NCBI GenBank assembly: GCA_010645155.1 | Contig: CM021320.1 | Span: 832,908-896,907, forward strand | Length of the DNA: 64,000 bases | Direction: 5' to 3' | Origin: Tigriopus japonicus | Lineage: Eukaryota; Arthropoda; Copepoda; Harpacticoida; Harpacticidae | Shown: positions 47,500 to 62,986 of the stretch, in pieces | Numbering within the stretch: the stretch's first letter is position 1 | Layout of the letters: the number at the start of each line of letters is the position of its first letter | The notes under the pieces: generated by a model | Told to the model about the DNA's origin: nothing | Database searches by the model: none | What the model saw: the letters and a program-made list of their open reading frames with translations, nothing else | Translations under genes and position numbers: made by a program

Positions 47500-50400
47500 C
47501 TAAAAAAAAGATTAGAAAGAGTGGATTGTGCTGTATCGTACAAATTTATAAGATGTCGAAAGCGGTTCAACCGAATGAAGAAAAACAAGTTCTCTACATC
47601 ATACATCAAACTTGGACCCCTGATAGGAGTAATACTATTCTATACATGGGTTTTCCCTGCATTAAGTTGCGATAGAGCGGCCATAGTTGAATGCTTTTAG
47701 GTTAAAAAGGACTTCATCAATTTTTGGAAGAGGTTAGAAAGGTAGAAATGAGAGCCAATCAACCGAATCATTTGTGGGTGGCCAAAATCTTTCATCAACC
47801 ACTCAAAATTAAACGCATGAACAAGATGCATGCTGTTGATGAACCAACATCAAAAGAAAAACTCAGGATACAACTACTCTTGCCAGAACTTGAATTTTGA
47901 ATTGAAAATGATGTTTCAGGACGTAAAAAATTCGTGCCTTTCTATGGTAATCTCCATTTAAAGAACCATGCTTTTATCTTTTTCCTCATTGTTTTTCTTA
48001 CTCTTAGAGCAACGAAGATTTGACGAGTTAAGGAGATGCAAATTGGGCAAGTTTGCATCAGACAGCTCAACCTCAGCATTTTAGCATGTACTGTAAAAGG
48101 GCAAAATACACCTTGGGGCAAGGGCGCGGGAAGTCAAAAAAGTAGGCAGAAGTGCGTTTAGCTACGTGATACGTATAACATCAAGCAAGAAGCACTGGAA
48201 TCATGGAGTGGGAGGCTAGCAAGGAGAATAATGATTTCCAGTAAGAACAATTCAATTACGTTCTTCTGCATATGAGACCTTGCATATGTTGACAAGACTA
48301 CGTATTTCAATTTTCAGCTCAATCGAACGTCGGAGACAAAAGTAATGCTCACTCAAAGTTCAATGCAAATCCTACCGAGAATGAATGGTAATCGCTTTAC
48401 CACAAAAGGGCGAGTTCATTCGTTCTATGCTCTCTTTAGTACATAAGTTTGAGAAGGCATAACTTTCCACTCCGGCATTCGATTAGGCTGAAATTTGAAA
48501 TACGTGTTCTTCTCAATGCAAGCCAGGTCTCATTTGCAGAAGAACATAAATGGTTGGTTTCTGCTGGAAATCATAATTCTCATTGCTAGCCTCCCACTCC
48601 ATGATTTCCGTGCATCTTGCATCAAGACAATTACGAGCAATATTACCAGCCTTCCACTTCAAATACAGTGAGTGGACTCACGTCATAATGCTCATTCAGT
48701 TTAGGGCCCCTCTTGATTTTGCAGATATTTCAGGGTAAACCCTATATCTTGTATTTAACATTACATAAAAATAACCCCCCCCCCAGGCAAACTTTCGATT
48801 TAGTGGTTAAAAACAACGAAACGTCGGAAACAGTTTTAAACAGAGAAGGATAGTTTATTTCAGGTAACTTACATGTTGGCATGGAGGTTGGTTGCACTTT
48901 TAATTCGTATTAATGTAATTTTCTTTACTGCTTTTCAATTCATCTTTTTGGACCCATTCAACATTAAATAATGCTAGGGAATCCTCCAGATACACTTCTA
49001 TCAACTATAACAAACTAGAAGAAGAATATCTTGATACGGTGAAACTCTCAACAAAGGGTTGCGTGTTGTGTTTGCGTCAATTTCTTTTTCAAGCACATCT
49101 TTCCACTACCTTTAAGCATGACATACTTGGCAAGTACTTCTTTGCTAAAACTGTTAGATATTTCAATGTCATTAAACATCTTCAAACTAAATCAGCAACC
49201 TCAAGAGGCCCTTTCGTTCCTAACCTGAGAGGTCAGTATAACAGGGGTCAACTGCAATCGATTAAACGAGGCTGAAGTGACCAGGAAGCAACACGAAGCA
49301 GGCCAAACTTCTCTTCATGAGACTTTAAACGGGGGCATTCGTTTGCCACCATGCAGTATCCTCAAGGCATGCTCCTAAATTGCAATATGAATTTGATCGT
49401 TCTTCTATCCTTCCTTGATGGTACCGGTTCTAATGCATTTTTTTGCACTTGCACAAATGCAAACGTCACGATAAAAAAGTAGCATAAAAAGATGGCAGGT
49501 CCGTCGAGGCATTATGACAACTTCATCAATCGTCCGTTTTTTAAAATGACGTTGCAAAATTGGCTTTAGTGCCAACAACAATACTTAGCTCCAAGGGACT
49601 TTAACACGTTAACGTTTTTGCACAAACTTGTTGCCATCCTAAAAACAATACATAAATGGAGCCTAGTAGTTAAGGTCAACGATTAACTGACAGAAATAGC
49701 TATTCAGGATCTTTTTGCTGAGCAGGAGAAAATACTATAGACGTGGTCAACATCCTGAACGAACAAGGGCCTCCAAAACCAAAATATTCGCAATAATTGG
49801 ATAGGAAAGATGGAGTGGAAGGGGCAAAATTTCATTGCTTATCAGTTATCACGGTTACTTCAAATATTATTAGTGGTAGAAGGCATTTTCCAGATTAGTT
49901 GAGGTCAGGAGATTCAAAATCAGGCTTTTAGGGGTTGGGAAAGATAAAAAGCACTTGAAGAAGTCTTTTTTGTTGTGGTAGGGCAGAAGTTTCCTAACTC
50001 AAAAACAATTCTTAATGTTCTTTGAAGATCAGAACGGTTAACTAGGTCTAGATTCTAGAAGAGAGAGGTATTTTTCCTAAGATAAAATGGAGCACAGACT
50101 GATATTTTCCTAAGAAATGTCTTAGGAAGTCTTTAAATAAAAAATGACCTTTGCTTAAAGTAAGCTCTAACTAAGGAAGCTCGTCCCGAGTGATAAAGGA
50201 AAGTTTTCAACTGGATTTTTGTTCAATCCTGAACCCTGGATTGTCGTTTGTTTAAATGTACCTAAAAATGACTCAAACTCGTTGAAACATATAGAAGCAT
50301 TTGGATAATGTCTTTTTCAGGTTCTAACGAACTCTAGCTTCGGATTTGCGATTAAATGAAAAAAAATCTTGATTATGAATGAAGTATCCTAAATGTCTTC

Positions 50401-50559
50401 TATCCCAGAAACGATTTAAATATCAAACTGTTCCAAACCCGTCACAATTCTTTTTTTGCAAATTTTCAATTGCAACATTATAAGATGAAATCAATTTTAA
50501 CAGTAATATCGTCTTCGTTTAAGAACCATTCCTTGCATTAGACTTATGAGGTAAGAAAA
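47500..50559. other. Intergenic sequence with a foldback
   Basis: No supported exon was found, although the upstream exons of the minus-strand membrane protein should lie in or beyond it. The one clear structure is the inverted repeat at 48180-48627. The remainder is AT-rich with a short poly-C run near 48,776. Confidence 0.5.
48180..48627. repeat. Long inverted repeat (foldback)
   Basis: The left arm, 48180-48346, matches the reverse complement of 48458-48627, spaced by about 110 bp. Shared blocks include TCATGGAGTGGGAGGCTAGC, ATGATTTCCAG, GTTCTTCTGCA, ATGAGACCT and CGTATTTCAA. Arms look roughly 80 percent identical by eye. No target duplication or coding frame was found. It is likely a foldback-type DNA transposon remnant. 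Confidence 0.8.
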
Positions 50560-54237
<3,678 letters not shown>

Positions 54238-54654
54238 GATGGCTCAAGGGATTTTGAGGGATAGGGCTGATTCACTTCTTGGATGGCAACATCCAGAACA
54301 TCCAGAAAAGATTCACTGATGATATGATTGAAGGGAGGCGCCCAAAGAAAGAAAGAAAGATGAATGTAGGGAGAAGAACCAAAACAACACGCACGGATGT
54401 TATCGATCCAGAATATTTTTGTCGAAGTTTGAACTCAAGCGGCAACCTTTACAACACAGTTCTCGGGTTGTGATTCTCTCTGAGAGAGAAAATACAAATT
54501 AAATATAATGCTAGCCCATAGACAACGGAACTCCAAGGTATCCTTGGTTAGCCATAATGAGCCTTAAAATGATGTCTGATGTACAAATTAAATCTCAATT
54601 TGCCGTGTTTACTGATACTAAACATCTTTCTTTCAAATGGCCATATCATAAGCT

Positions 54655-55102
54655 GGTAATGGTGAGGATGTGAGGTCCGGTCAAAAAAAATAATCAGGGT
54701 TGCCAGAACGTTACGAAACAATCATTGCCAAAAATATCAAAAAGACGGTCAGATTCAGCTAGATGGAGGAAAATTATTTTACTGTCATGCTATAGCACTT
54801 CAGCAATCAAATTTAAAACCAAATTAGTTAAGATTTAAAGCAGGCGTTCAAGATACAATGCTTTACTTGCAAGTATGAATTTCAGATCAAAAATACTTGT
54901 TTGAACAGTGAAAATTTCCTTTGGCCAATATCTTAAGATGTTTTTCTTTCCGTTTTAAAAGTGGAAGCTATTTATAATGAAAGGCAAGTGTTTCCTGTCA
55001 ATTGGCATTTGTCACTATTGAACTTGAAACTACTGATTGTGAAATATCTGGCTGCGCTCATTTGTTGTTCTTTTGTCCAGACCTCACATTGTCACCATTA
55101 CC
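54655..55102. mobile_element. GGTAATGGTGA-ended MITE, copy A (448 bp)
   Basis: The ends are inverted: GGTAATGGTGAGGATGTGAG at the left and the complement of GGTAATGGTGACAATGTGAG at the right. The flanks CATAAGCT (54647-54654) and CATAAGCA (55103-55110) match at 7 of 8 positions. The 8 bp duplication suggests a hAT-type or similar family. No coding frame. A second copy lies 0.6 kb away in the opposite orientation. Confidence 0.85.
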
Positions 55103-55713
55103 CATAAGCATATGTGAATTCAAGTGACAACACTCTTTATGGTTTGAACATCATCATGATTTTTGGCATCTTTACCCTTTACCCCTTACCCTCTTTGAGG
55201 ATATTTTGGTAAAAACGTTTTTAGGATAGGTTGTTTTTCCATAATTTTTGGTATGTTTTCTTAAGTTTAGTTTAGGTTAGGTTAGATTTCAGTTTAGTTA
55301 AGTTTAAGTTTAGTTAAGGCTTTCTATGCTCTTCCCCCTTTTGTCAATATTTATGACAGGATGACGTCATCCCTAGATTGGCAGACAATTCGGGTCCATA
55401 ATATGTTAACAACAATGTTCTTCTCAATAAAGAATCAAGCATCTCAATCACATGACTTGGCTTTGCCAGGGCATCACTATTCCATAGCTTTTCAGCGCAA
55501 TTTTTCTAATGAACATGTTTTTGAAAATAGTTAAAAGCTACTTTGTTGTAGTGTTTTTCCAACCGCAAGTTTGGTTTTGCAATGTTTATCTGTCTAGAAA
55601 TCTATGATAAATAGGGCCCGCAAATGAATTTTTCAAATATAAAATGTTTTAAAAATATTTATCCACTTTTCCTTGATTTTTTAAATATTTTGGCTATTTC
55701 AAGGAAAAAATAG

Positions 55714-56164
55714 GGTAATGGTGACTATGTGAGGTCTGGACGAAAGAACAAGGCAGTGTTGTCAGATATTGCAAAATCAGTAGTTTCAAGTTAAATAATG
55801 GCAAATGCCAATATACAGAAAACATTTACCTTTCATTTAAAATATGCTCCACTTTCAAAACAGAAGAACAAAACGTCTTAAGATAGTACCCAAAGGAAAA
55901 TCATCATTGGTCCAATAAATATTTTTGATGCGAAATTCTTTCTTGCAAGTAAAGTATGCTATGTAGAACATCTGAATTGCTTTAAATCATTACTAATTTG
56001 GTTTTCAAATTTGTTTGCTGAAATGCCAAAGCATGACTGTAAGAATTTGCTTCCATATAGCCAAATCTGACCCACTTTTTTATATTGCTTGGCATGATTG
56101 GTTCATCAAGTTCTGGTAACACTAGTTCACTCTTTCGTCTGGACCTCACATCCTCACCATTACC
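55714..56164. mobile_element. GGTAATGGTGA-ended MITE, copy B (451 bp)
   Basis: It has the same ends as copy A (GGTAATGGTGACTATGTGAG at the left, CCTCACCATTACC at the right) and the same interior in reverse order. Flanks AAAAATAG (55706-55713) and AAAATTAG (56165-56172) agree at 7 of 8 positions. Two copies of nearly equal length with independent duplications establish a real transposon family. Confidence 0.85.
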
Positions 56165-56736
56165 AAAATTAGATTTTCTCAAATATTCTAGTCACTAAAA
56201 ATATTTTGGGCAAAGTTGAGGAAAATAAATGCTCAAAAGAGCCTTCCCAAAATGAAACCAAAGTACAAAAATCTCTACAAACTGGCATTTGTACTAAGAT
56301 TAGAGACATTTTCAATCAAAACTACTGTCATACCAGCAAAACACTGCCCCATCTATTGAGGTAAATTGAAAACTGTTTTATTTAAATCAATTTCATGTTT
56401 GCCCCAAAGTTTGCCCCAAAAAAACGGGCAAATGCATCAATTTCATCAGAAACAAATTCGGAAAATTGGTGCACACAGAATACCAAAATAATGGCATTGT
56501 CAGAATTTTTTTTTTCTTGAATATCCGGCCATTTCCAAACATTTGGGGCTTTTGAAGAAAATATAAATTGGATATCTGGTCACTTTTTTGTAAATATTTT
56601 TCCGGGCCCTAATGATAATACAAACAGTATTATGGTATTCATAGAAATTGCGGTAATATATGGGTAAAAGTCTGGACATGCAATAAATAGGACCCCCAAA
56701 ATACATTTGTTTTAACTCTGGATCAGAAAGTCTAGA

Positions 56737-56925
56737 ACTGGGGTTGGCAATCAGTGAGCCAAATTTGAGCCCAAGGGTGATTTTTGATGGGCCTAGGAGC
56801 TATACGGAAAGATCAAAATACTGGGACCAAAAGCCATTTATTGTTCTATGCTTGTGGGCTCACAGCTCAGTGATAGTTGATTTGTGGGCCCTTGAATTCA
56901 TGACTTTGAGTTTATATACCCTGTG
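56737..56925 (-). repeat. Diverged GGGCCC-type repeat, copy 3
   Basis: It starts CTGGGGTTGGCAATCAG and contains GGGCCTAGGAGCTAT, TGTGGGCTCACAGCTC and TTTGTGGGCCCTTGAA, resembling the other two copies but more decayed. A further GTGGGCCCCAGG at about 57170 may be its other end. Assignment to the same family is tentative. Confidence 0.4.
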
Positions 56926-57956
56926 ATAGCTTGAGTTGTTACAGAAACTTTACGTTACCACACGACGTTGGCTTCATTTGCAAACATGAAAGTACGTAAG
57001 TTGCAACAAGAAATCATTTAATGAAAGCTCTGCTTATAAACCACGTCGCAAAACTTTTTCATAACTTTTGCCACAGGGTTTCTTGTCCTAACTTATTTAC
57101 TTACGAGTTGGCAATTGAAGTCAACGGCGTACGGTAGTGAAAAATTTCTGTAACAGCTACTGTGTTTGGTGGGCCCCAGGTGCGCCCTGCTCTCTGGAGG
57201 AAGGTCAGTTGAGGATCTCACTCGTCAACCATCAGCTGACATGACATAAATAGAGCCAATGGAACTTCTGGGATTCTTTTTCATAAGATAATTAGAGTCA
57301 TTCATTTCAGTGGTTGCGTGAGCTAACTTGATCTGAAATCACTATCAAAATATTTTAAACGGAGCTCATAAACAAATTCAGAACGCAACCTCGTTTTTTG
57401 ACGTTCGGAACCCTCGACTTGACGCTTCGAGATTCCTCAAGGCGACCTGGATCGACTGCTTATATCGGTTTTTAATGAAATTAACACCGTAGAAAAGGGC
57501 TTTCTTAAAAAAACAGCTGGCATGGGTTTGGTTATCCTTCCTTACTCTCGGTGGTTAAAATTTCTATTTTAGTGCTTGCTCAAATGCCAAGATTTTTAAT
57601 TACAATTTTTGATGTCGCAATATCATGTTAGGGCCTATGAATTTAATGCAAAAACTTTAATAAAACTTCGATATGATATTGTTAAATCAAATGATTCAAA
57701 ATGACTGAAACCAACAATCCAAAATCGTAGTAAGAGATATGAAAAGAATTATGTCTTGAAGAGAAATTTGAATAGCATCTAAGTAGATGATTTTTAGGGC
57801 TGGGGGCAAAAGTTGAATAAAAATGGAGTTTTCAGTCACTAAAAAAGTCGGAAAAATCAAGTTAAATAGTTAATTAAACCTTCTAAAATAGTTGAATAGA
57901 GTCGAGTAATTAACGGGTAAAGTGTAACAATAATCGCAAATTCTGTTGTGCAATGG

Positions 57957-58327
57957 GATGTCAAACTCAGGGTGGTGTGATGTTTTGCGGAGCCAAACGA
58001 AAACTAGACTCGCAACCTCAAACAACATGGTCGTAAAATGGCAGGCCGCATGTTATCGCACTTAATTCAAAAGCGAGAGGATACCAAAATCAAGTCGAAT
58101 TAGCATTCGTCGAGTATATACTATCCATATCTGCTGCGTTTCAAACACAGGAGTTGTCACAAGTATAAACTCGAGGCCTGTTTATCTGATTTGATTTTGG
58201 TGTGCTCTCGCTTTTGAATTAGGTGCGACAACATGCGGCCTGCCGTTGTACGACCGTGTTGTTTGAGGTTGCGAGTCCAATTTTCGTTTGGCTCCGCAAA
58301 ACATCACACCACCCTGAGTTTGACATC
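57957..58327. repeat. Long inverted repeat with 137 bp arms
   Basis: 57957-58093 is nearly the exact reverse complement of 58190-58327, with a spacer of about 96 bp. Shared blocks include GATGTCAAACTCAGGGTGGT, GATGTTTTGCGGAGCCAAAC, CTCGCAACCTCAAACAAC and GGCAGGCCGCATGTT. Arms look about 90 percent identical. A transcript would fold into a long hairpin. No target duplication or coding frame was seen. Confidence 0.88.
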
Positions 58328-59026
58328 TCATAGGAAGTGTGAGCCTAAAAATGTGTCTCCTGTCGCCAACTATTGAGCGAACAAAAGTGCGGGAACACTT
58401 AAAATGTGAGACCGGGCAGATGTCAACCATGCAATTGATGAATCAAATGTGGAATTGAGTAATGTTTTTGGGTCATTTTTTGTTATTGCTAGTTGTCACT
58501 TTCTTGAAAGAACCAAAGACGTTACTAGGTGACCATTCCTTGCATTTGAATATTACAACTAGGAACTGTTTTGCCAATACATGGAATAAGGCACTGGTAG
58601 GAAGAACACAAATTTAAGCTTTTGCTTTATGTAGGGTTAATCCAATACATATGTGGACAAAAACTAACTTGTGGCTTCAAGAACGAGTTTAAAAAAGTTG
58701 ATCTTGATTCACATGTTTGGTCACACTAACTGTCCGCTCAACAGTTGTGAGGGCGACATTTTCCTAATAATTTTAAACGCATCCCGCCCGCTTGTCAAAT
58801 CAGCCTGCTTGCACGTTATCTAGTGATTAATAAATGATCTAAGATTTACAGCAGAGAGTAGTGATGTGAAATCTAACCTTGGGTACGGACATCTAGAATT
58901 TCCCTGGACAGTGCACGGCAAATCAGGGGTGACCAAGATCAAGTGGAGAAGCACGAAAGGAGAGAACGTGCTTTTGAAAGTAGAAAGTCTCAGTTTTTAG
59001 TGAATTGATGATTATGCATCAACTTA

Positions 59027-59877
59027 CAACGGTTTGGGATACACTTTTGGAATATTTGAATAGCAAAATGCTTTACTCAAGCAAAACACTAAACTAGTAA
59101 TGCGTCTTCATTGTTTCAATGAACAGATAAAACATCCTTAAAACATTCTACTATTTTAACTCTTACTCAGCCTAGAACACACCTTTAAATGAATAAGGTT
59201 CATTTGCATCATTCAAACTTATGCTGATCATTGAACAAACTCATAAACAAAAAATAAGAATAGAAAGCACATGAATACATGAAAATATCAAGACAAATTT
59301 GACTGCCATTGAAACTTACAAAAAACTAAGCTAAACTAGAAATAAACTGACATTAGATCGATTGAAATGAGACAATATGAATCAAAATCAACTTTAACAC
59401 TTTGAAACAGTTCTCATATCTTTAATTTGGTCTCTAAAACAGATCTTTCTAATATATTATTGCATTCTGAACAAATAAAGTAAAACTGACTAGCCTTTCA
59501 CAATGTATCTTACTAGATATCAAGAGATATTTTCCTGTTGAGTGTTCTTATATCCGGGTTAGACTAGTCTTTCATGAAATTCTTTAACAATTCAAATCAT
59601 GAAGTTCTGAAGAAAAGCAAAGAAGGTTATGCCAAATTAAAAGTCCTTGTGTGTCAAACTTGGGACCACGTTGGAATATAGTCAAAAATTGGATATTTAA
59701 GCATCCTTGACCACAAATACATAATATATGATGAATTATATACATTACAGTATTTATGCTTGCTCATGGTATTCTCAAGTTTGAATAAAATGATTTTCAG
59801 ACAACGGTTTGGGATACACTTTTGGAATATTTGAATGACAAAATGCATTATTCAAGCAAAACATTAAACTTGTAATG
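59027..59877. repeat. Direct repeat pair of about 76 bp
   Basis: 59027-59102 and 59801-59877 share ACAACGGTTTGGGATACACT, TTTGGAATATTTGAAT, CAAGCAAAACA and GTAATGC with few differences. They are in the same orientation, with starts 774 bp apart. The intervening sequence has no recognised frame. They could be ends of an element or the mark of a local duplication. Confidence 0.7.
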
Positions 59878-59949
59878 CCCCTATAGGTCTGAAATCTAGA
59901 TTTTTAACTTGTTTGCATCAATATCAATTTTTATTATAGGGTGCAAGTC

Positions 59950-60390
59950 TATTTTATGGCATATGGACCTTAATCCACACGCAAATTCACTACTCTACAC
60001 TACTTGAACAACTTTAGAATTTCTTACCTATACTTAGATTGTCCTGAAATCAATGACACGATCGTACAATAAAAGAAATTTGAAGATGAAAGCATCAATT
60101 CTAGAACATGAATTTATGCCAAGGTGACAATGCATAAAAAACTCGATTTCTAATAAGCAATAAAGTTTGCCATGTCTTAATTAAGTTCAGGATAAAGCGT
60201 GGATGAGCAAGATTTTCGTAAGTTGTTCAAGTCGGGTAACAGATAAGCTCAAAAAAACGCCGTTATATTGTTCAAGCTGTTTATTGAATGAGCGCGATGA
60301 AACGCTCCGTTTTAGTCCGGGGGAGAATTTCCGGGGGAAATCTTGTTCTTAATCCATTTTCAAGATGAATTTGCGTGGCATTGCTAAGCA
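59950..60390. repeat. Foldback-type interspersed repeat, copy 2
   Basis: It is colinear with 38420-38930: TATGGACCTTAATCC, then ACAATAAAAGAAAT, CCAAGGTGACA, TTAAGTTCAGGATAA, AGTTGTTCAAG and ATAGATAAGCTC-like words, ending with CGTTTTAGTCCG and TTGTTCTTAATCC. Its inverted arms are less conserved than in copy 1. It ends about 120 bp upstream of the LTR. Confidence 0.65.
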
Positions 60391-60509
60391 TACCCAAAAT
60401 CGAAATTTCAATGCAAATTAGGGACAAAAGCTCGATCAGCACACCTTTGTCTAAAATAGATTACTTTGGACAGACTACACTTTTATAACATTTACAGTAC
60501 ACTTAAACT

Positions 60510-60691
60510 TGTAGTGGTTTGGTGATTTATTCTTCAATTGTTCCCATGGCCCATGCCTTCTCCCCGAGTCGTGTAAAAATCAGGTGTATGCAAGTGTCTT
60601 ACTTAATTTCTGGTGCTCAATAAAGGTGGTACAAATTTTTATCTTACTTTGGTGTAATGCGACCTTGACCTGATCAACGACGTACACTACA
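60510..60691 (+). repeat. 5' LTR of a Ty3/Gypsy element (182 bp)
   Basis: It begins TGTAGTG and ends CACTACA, perfect 7 bp inverted ends of the required TG...CA form. An AATAAA lies at 60619-60624. The end is followed directly by a primer-binding-like TGG. The 5 bases before it (AAACT, 60505-60509) would be the target duplication, but the 3' LTR lies beyond the window and cannot confirm this. Confidence 0.75.
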
Positions 60692-60709
60692 TGGCGCAGT
60701 GGTGCTAGG
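60692..60709 (+). other. Primer binding site (putative)
   Basis: TGGCGCAGTGGTGCTAGG starts immediately after the LTR end with TGG, the complement of a tRNA CCA tail. The priming tRNA cannot be identified from this sequence alone. Confidence 0.55.
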
Positions 60710-60772
60710 TGTTGAGCCTGACCTCCTAGTGAATTTGAGCCACCCCAGTGAGTCCAAATCCTTGTGTAAGAA

Positions 60773-62986
60773 ATGGCTACAAACACAAGTCGTGCGGCTG
60801 TCAATCCGGCGGCACCTCTCTTGAGGTCCTTGAACGCCTACAAAGGCCATTTCACGCGCGCGGCCAATGCATTTGAGAAGCAGACGATTGCAGTACAAGC
60901 TGCTGCTCCTACGACTCATGCCTGTGATGCCATCAAAGATGCCTATGAGACCACCAAGGCACGGTTGGCCAAGATTGAGCCAATCTACGATAACCTTGTG
61001 GGGCTGGTTGAAGAGGATGACCTTGCCGCCTTGGAAGATGACAGGGCTGCCTACAAAGAGAGGTTGGCCAACATCACGGCTGAGTTCATTCGCTTGTCTG
61101 GTGAACTGCGAGACCGCATGACGCCGGCTGCGCCAGCCGCAGCAGTAACCCCAGCAGCGGGTGCTGGCGGCGGCGGTGCCAACAGGGTGAAGGAGGCTAA
61201 GTCCCTCAAACCAGATAAGCTACGGTATGATGACACCCATGTGAGGCTTCGCAAGTGGTTTGGCGACATGACTGCATACTGGAAGGAGAGCAACTTCTCA
61301 GCGGCCTCTGCAGCTGGCCAGCATGCCTACTTCTTGGCCTGTCTGGATGACAAGCTCGTCTGCCGCATACGCAGTGCAATTATGCCCGCTGCCAGGGTAT
61401 TTAACATGCCCGGCAGTCCTGTGGACCCTGAGAGCTTGGAGAGCCTTGTCCACGCCGAGTTTGACAGCTTGGACAGCTTGTTCAGTCGTAGGTATCGCTA
61501 CAGGTGCCTCACCATGGCCAAGGGCGAGCTGTTGAGCGATTATCACCGCCGACTCAGGGAGGAGGTGGATGAGTGTCAGCCCAATGACATGACCCCAGAC
61601 ACGGATATGGCCCTGAGGCTTGTTACAGATTGCAGTGATCCAGTCCTAAAGGATGAACTGCTGAAGACATCTGGCGAACTTGGAGACATTATCAAGGCCT
61701 ACAAGGCTTATGAGACTCGTCAGGCCACCCTTACGCGAACAACGGGCACTGGCTCGAGGGCCAACATCATAAACTATGTCAGGGGCAACTGCGGCAGGTG
61801 CGGAGGCACTTGCAGGCCAAAGGACAAGGCCTGTCCTGCCATTTACGCTGAGTGCCTCTACTGTGGCCTCAAGGGCCACTACAAGAGTGTCTGCAACAAC
61901 AGGCGCCACGACGAAAAGGCTACCAAGGGCAGTGGCAGGTCCCACAAGCTGGGCGAGAACAACACTAACTCCAAGAGCAAGGGCAAAAAGACCGAATACC
62001 AGAGGCGCAAGTTGGGCAGAAGCAACGACAGCGGGACTGGAAACAGTGGTGGCGCCCGGCCAAAAAAGTTGGTGGCCTGCAAGCATGATGACAGCAGATC
62101 TGACCTGTCAGATACAGAGGACATCCCACGTAACCTTGGAGCCCTGTTCTTGGCTGTCAAAAGGGAAGACCCTGGCGCTACTGTCTTGCCGGCAATCATG
62201 AAGGAGAAGCCCTTAGGTTGGCCGGCTGAGAAACTGCGTCACCCTTGGTCAAGAAGGACCCAGCCCATCATCACCTGTCAAGTCAGCCCTTGCAGTGAGA
62301 ATAACTGTTGGACAACAGTCAATGCCTTGGCAGACACCGGTGCCACGGTCACTATCCTCAACCCTGAGTTGGCCAAGGCCTGCCAGCTAAAGGTTACCAA
62401 AAACCCTGGCACTATCACAGTAGGGGACGGCTCCAAGACGGAGATCATTGGTAGCACGACCATGCTCCTTTCCTTGAAGACGAGAAATGGCCTTACTGAG
62501 CCGGTCCGCATCAATGCCGACGTTGGCAAGGTGCAGCACATGGTACTGGGCTTCAACGATTGTCAGGATCTGAACATTGTTCCTCCTGACTGTCCAGAGC
62601 CATATGCCAGATGGTGTCCAGGCTGCAAGAGCCATCAGCTTTCTGTTGTGTCCAGTGATCACATTCACGAGTGCAAGGCCACCAAGTTCGCTTCTGAAAT
62701 CAATACATTGGTCCCGAAGATGCTAGAGAAGTGGAAGAAGGTCTTCGACGACACCACTGTACAGCCCATGCTTGGCAAACCCATGCACATCTACCTGGCC
62801 GAGGGAGCCAGACCTGTCAAGGTGTGCACTGCTCGTCAGACTCCCAGGCACCTTGAGGAAGGTGCCGCAAAAATGTTGGACATGGCTTTGAGGTCTGGAG
62901 TCATTGTCAAAGTGGAGGAGCCAACGGAGTGGATCTCCCCAGCCTTTTTTTTCAGAAGCCGGATCCGTCCAAGGCAAGGCTGGTAA
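60773..62986 (+). CDS. Gag-protease and start of reverse transcriptase (Ty3/Gypsy)
   Basis: This frame encodes 737 aa from ATG 60773. The N-terminal third is an Ala-rich helical Gag-like region. Two Cys clusters follow: CGRCGGTCRPKDKAC, then a canonical CCHC zinc knuckle, CLYCGLKGHYKSVC (about residues 360-373), which binds RNA during packaging. A basic Lys/Ser/Asn-rich linker leads to an aspartic protease with ALADTGATVTIL (catalytic Asp near residue 521). The reverse transcriptase begins around residue 640 and is cut at 62945-62952, where a run of eight T shifts the frame into a stop at 62986. Gag and Pol therefore share one frame, without the usual separate gag stop. The C-terminal 12 residues are out of frame and not part of the enzyme. 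Confidence 0.92.
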   Translation: MATNTSRAAVNPAAPLLRSLNAYKGHFTRAANAFEKQTIAVQAAAPTTHACDAIKDAYETTKARLAKIEPIYDNLVGLVEEDDLAALEDDRAAYKERLANITAEFIRLSGELRDRMTPAAPAAAVTPAAGAGGGGANRVKEAKSLKPDKLRYDDTHVRLRKWFGDMTAYWKESNFSAASAAGQHAYFLACLDDKLVCRIRSAIMPAARVFNMPGSPVDPESLESLVHAEFDSLDSLFSRRYRYRCLTMAKGELLSDYHRRLREEVDECQPNDMTPDTDMALRLVTDCSDPVLKDELLKTSGELGDIIKAYKAYETRQATLTRTTGTGSRANIINYVRGNCGRCGGTCRPKDKACPAIYAECLYCGLKGHYKSVCNNRRHDEKATKGSGRSHKLGENNTNSKSKGKKTEYQRRKLGRSNDSGTGNSGGARPKKLVACKHDDSRSDLSDTEDIPRNLGALFLAVKREDPGATVLPAIMKEKPLGWPAEKLRHPWSRRTQPIITCQVSPCSENNCWTTVNALADTGATVTILNPELAKACQLKVTKNPGTITVGDGSKTEIIGSTTMLLSLKTRNGLTEPVRINADVGKVQHMVLGFNDCQDLNIVPPDCPEPYARWCPGCKSHQLSVVSSDHIHECKATKFASEINTLVPKMLEKWKKVFDDTTVQPMLGKPMHIYLAEGARPVKVCTARQTPRHLEEGAAKMLDMALRSGVIVKVEEPTEWISPAFFFRSRIRPRQGW

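Larger units (their letters stand above)
58440..60509. other. Non-coding AT-rich spacer before the LTR element
   Basis: No supported exon was found. It contains the 76 bp direct repeat pair at 59027 and 59801 and the second copy of the foldback family, listed separately. Confidence 0.5.

Noticed and set aside
47335..47700. 121-residue open frame on the plus strand
   Set aside because: Antisense to the membrane-protein exon and lacking an ATG at the reported start; no recognisable protein.
61646..62201. Alternative frames and antisense frames inside the Gypsy gag region
   Set aside because: They are by-products of the GC-rich codon use of the real frame, which alone carries the zinc knuckle and protease motifs.
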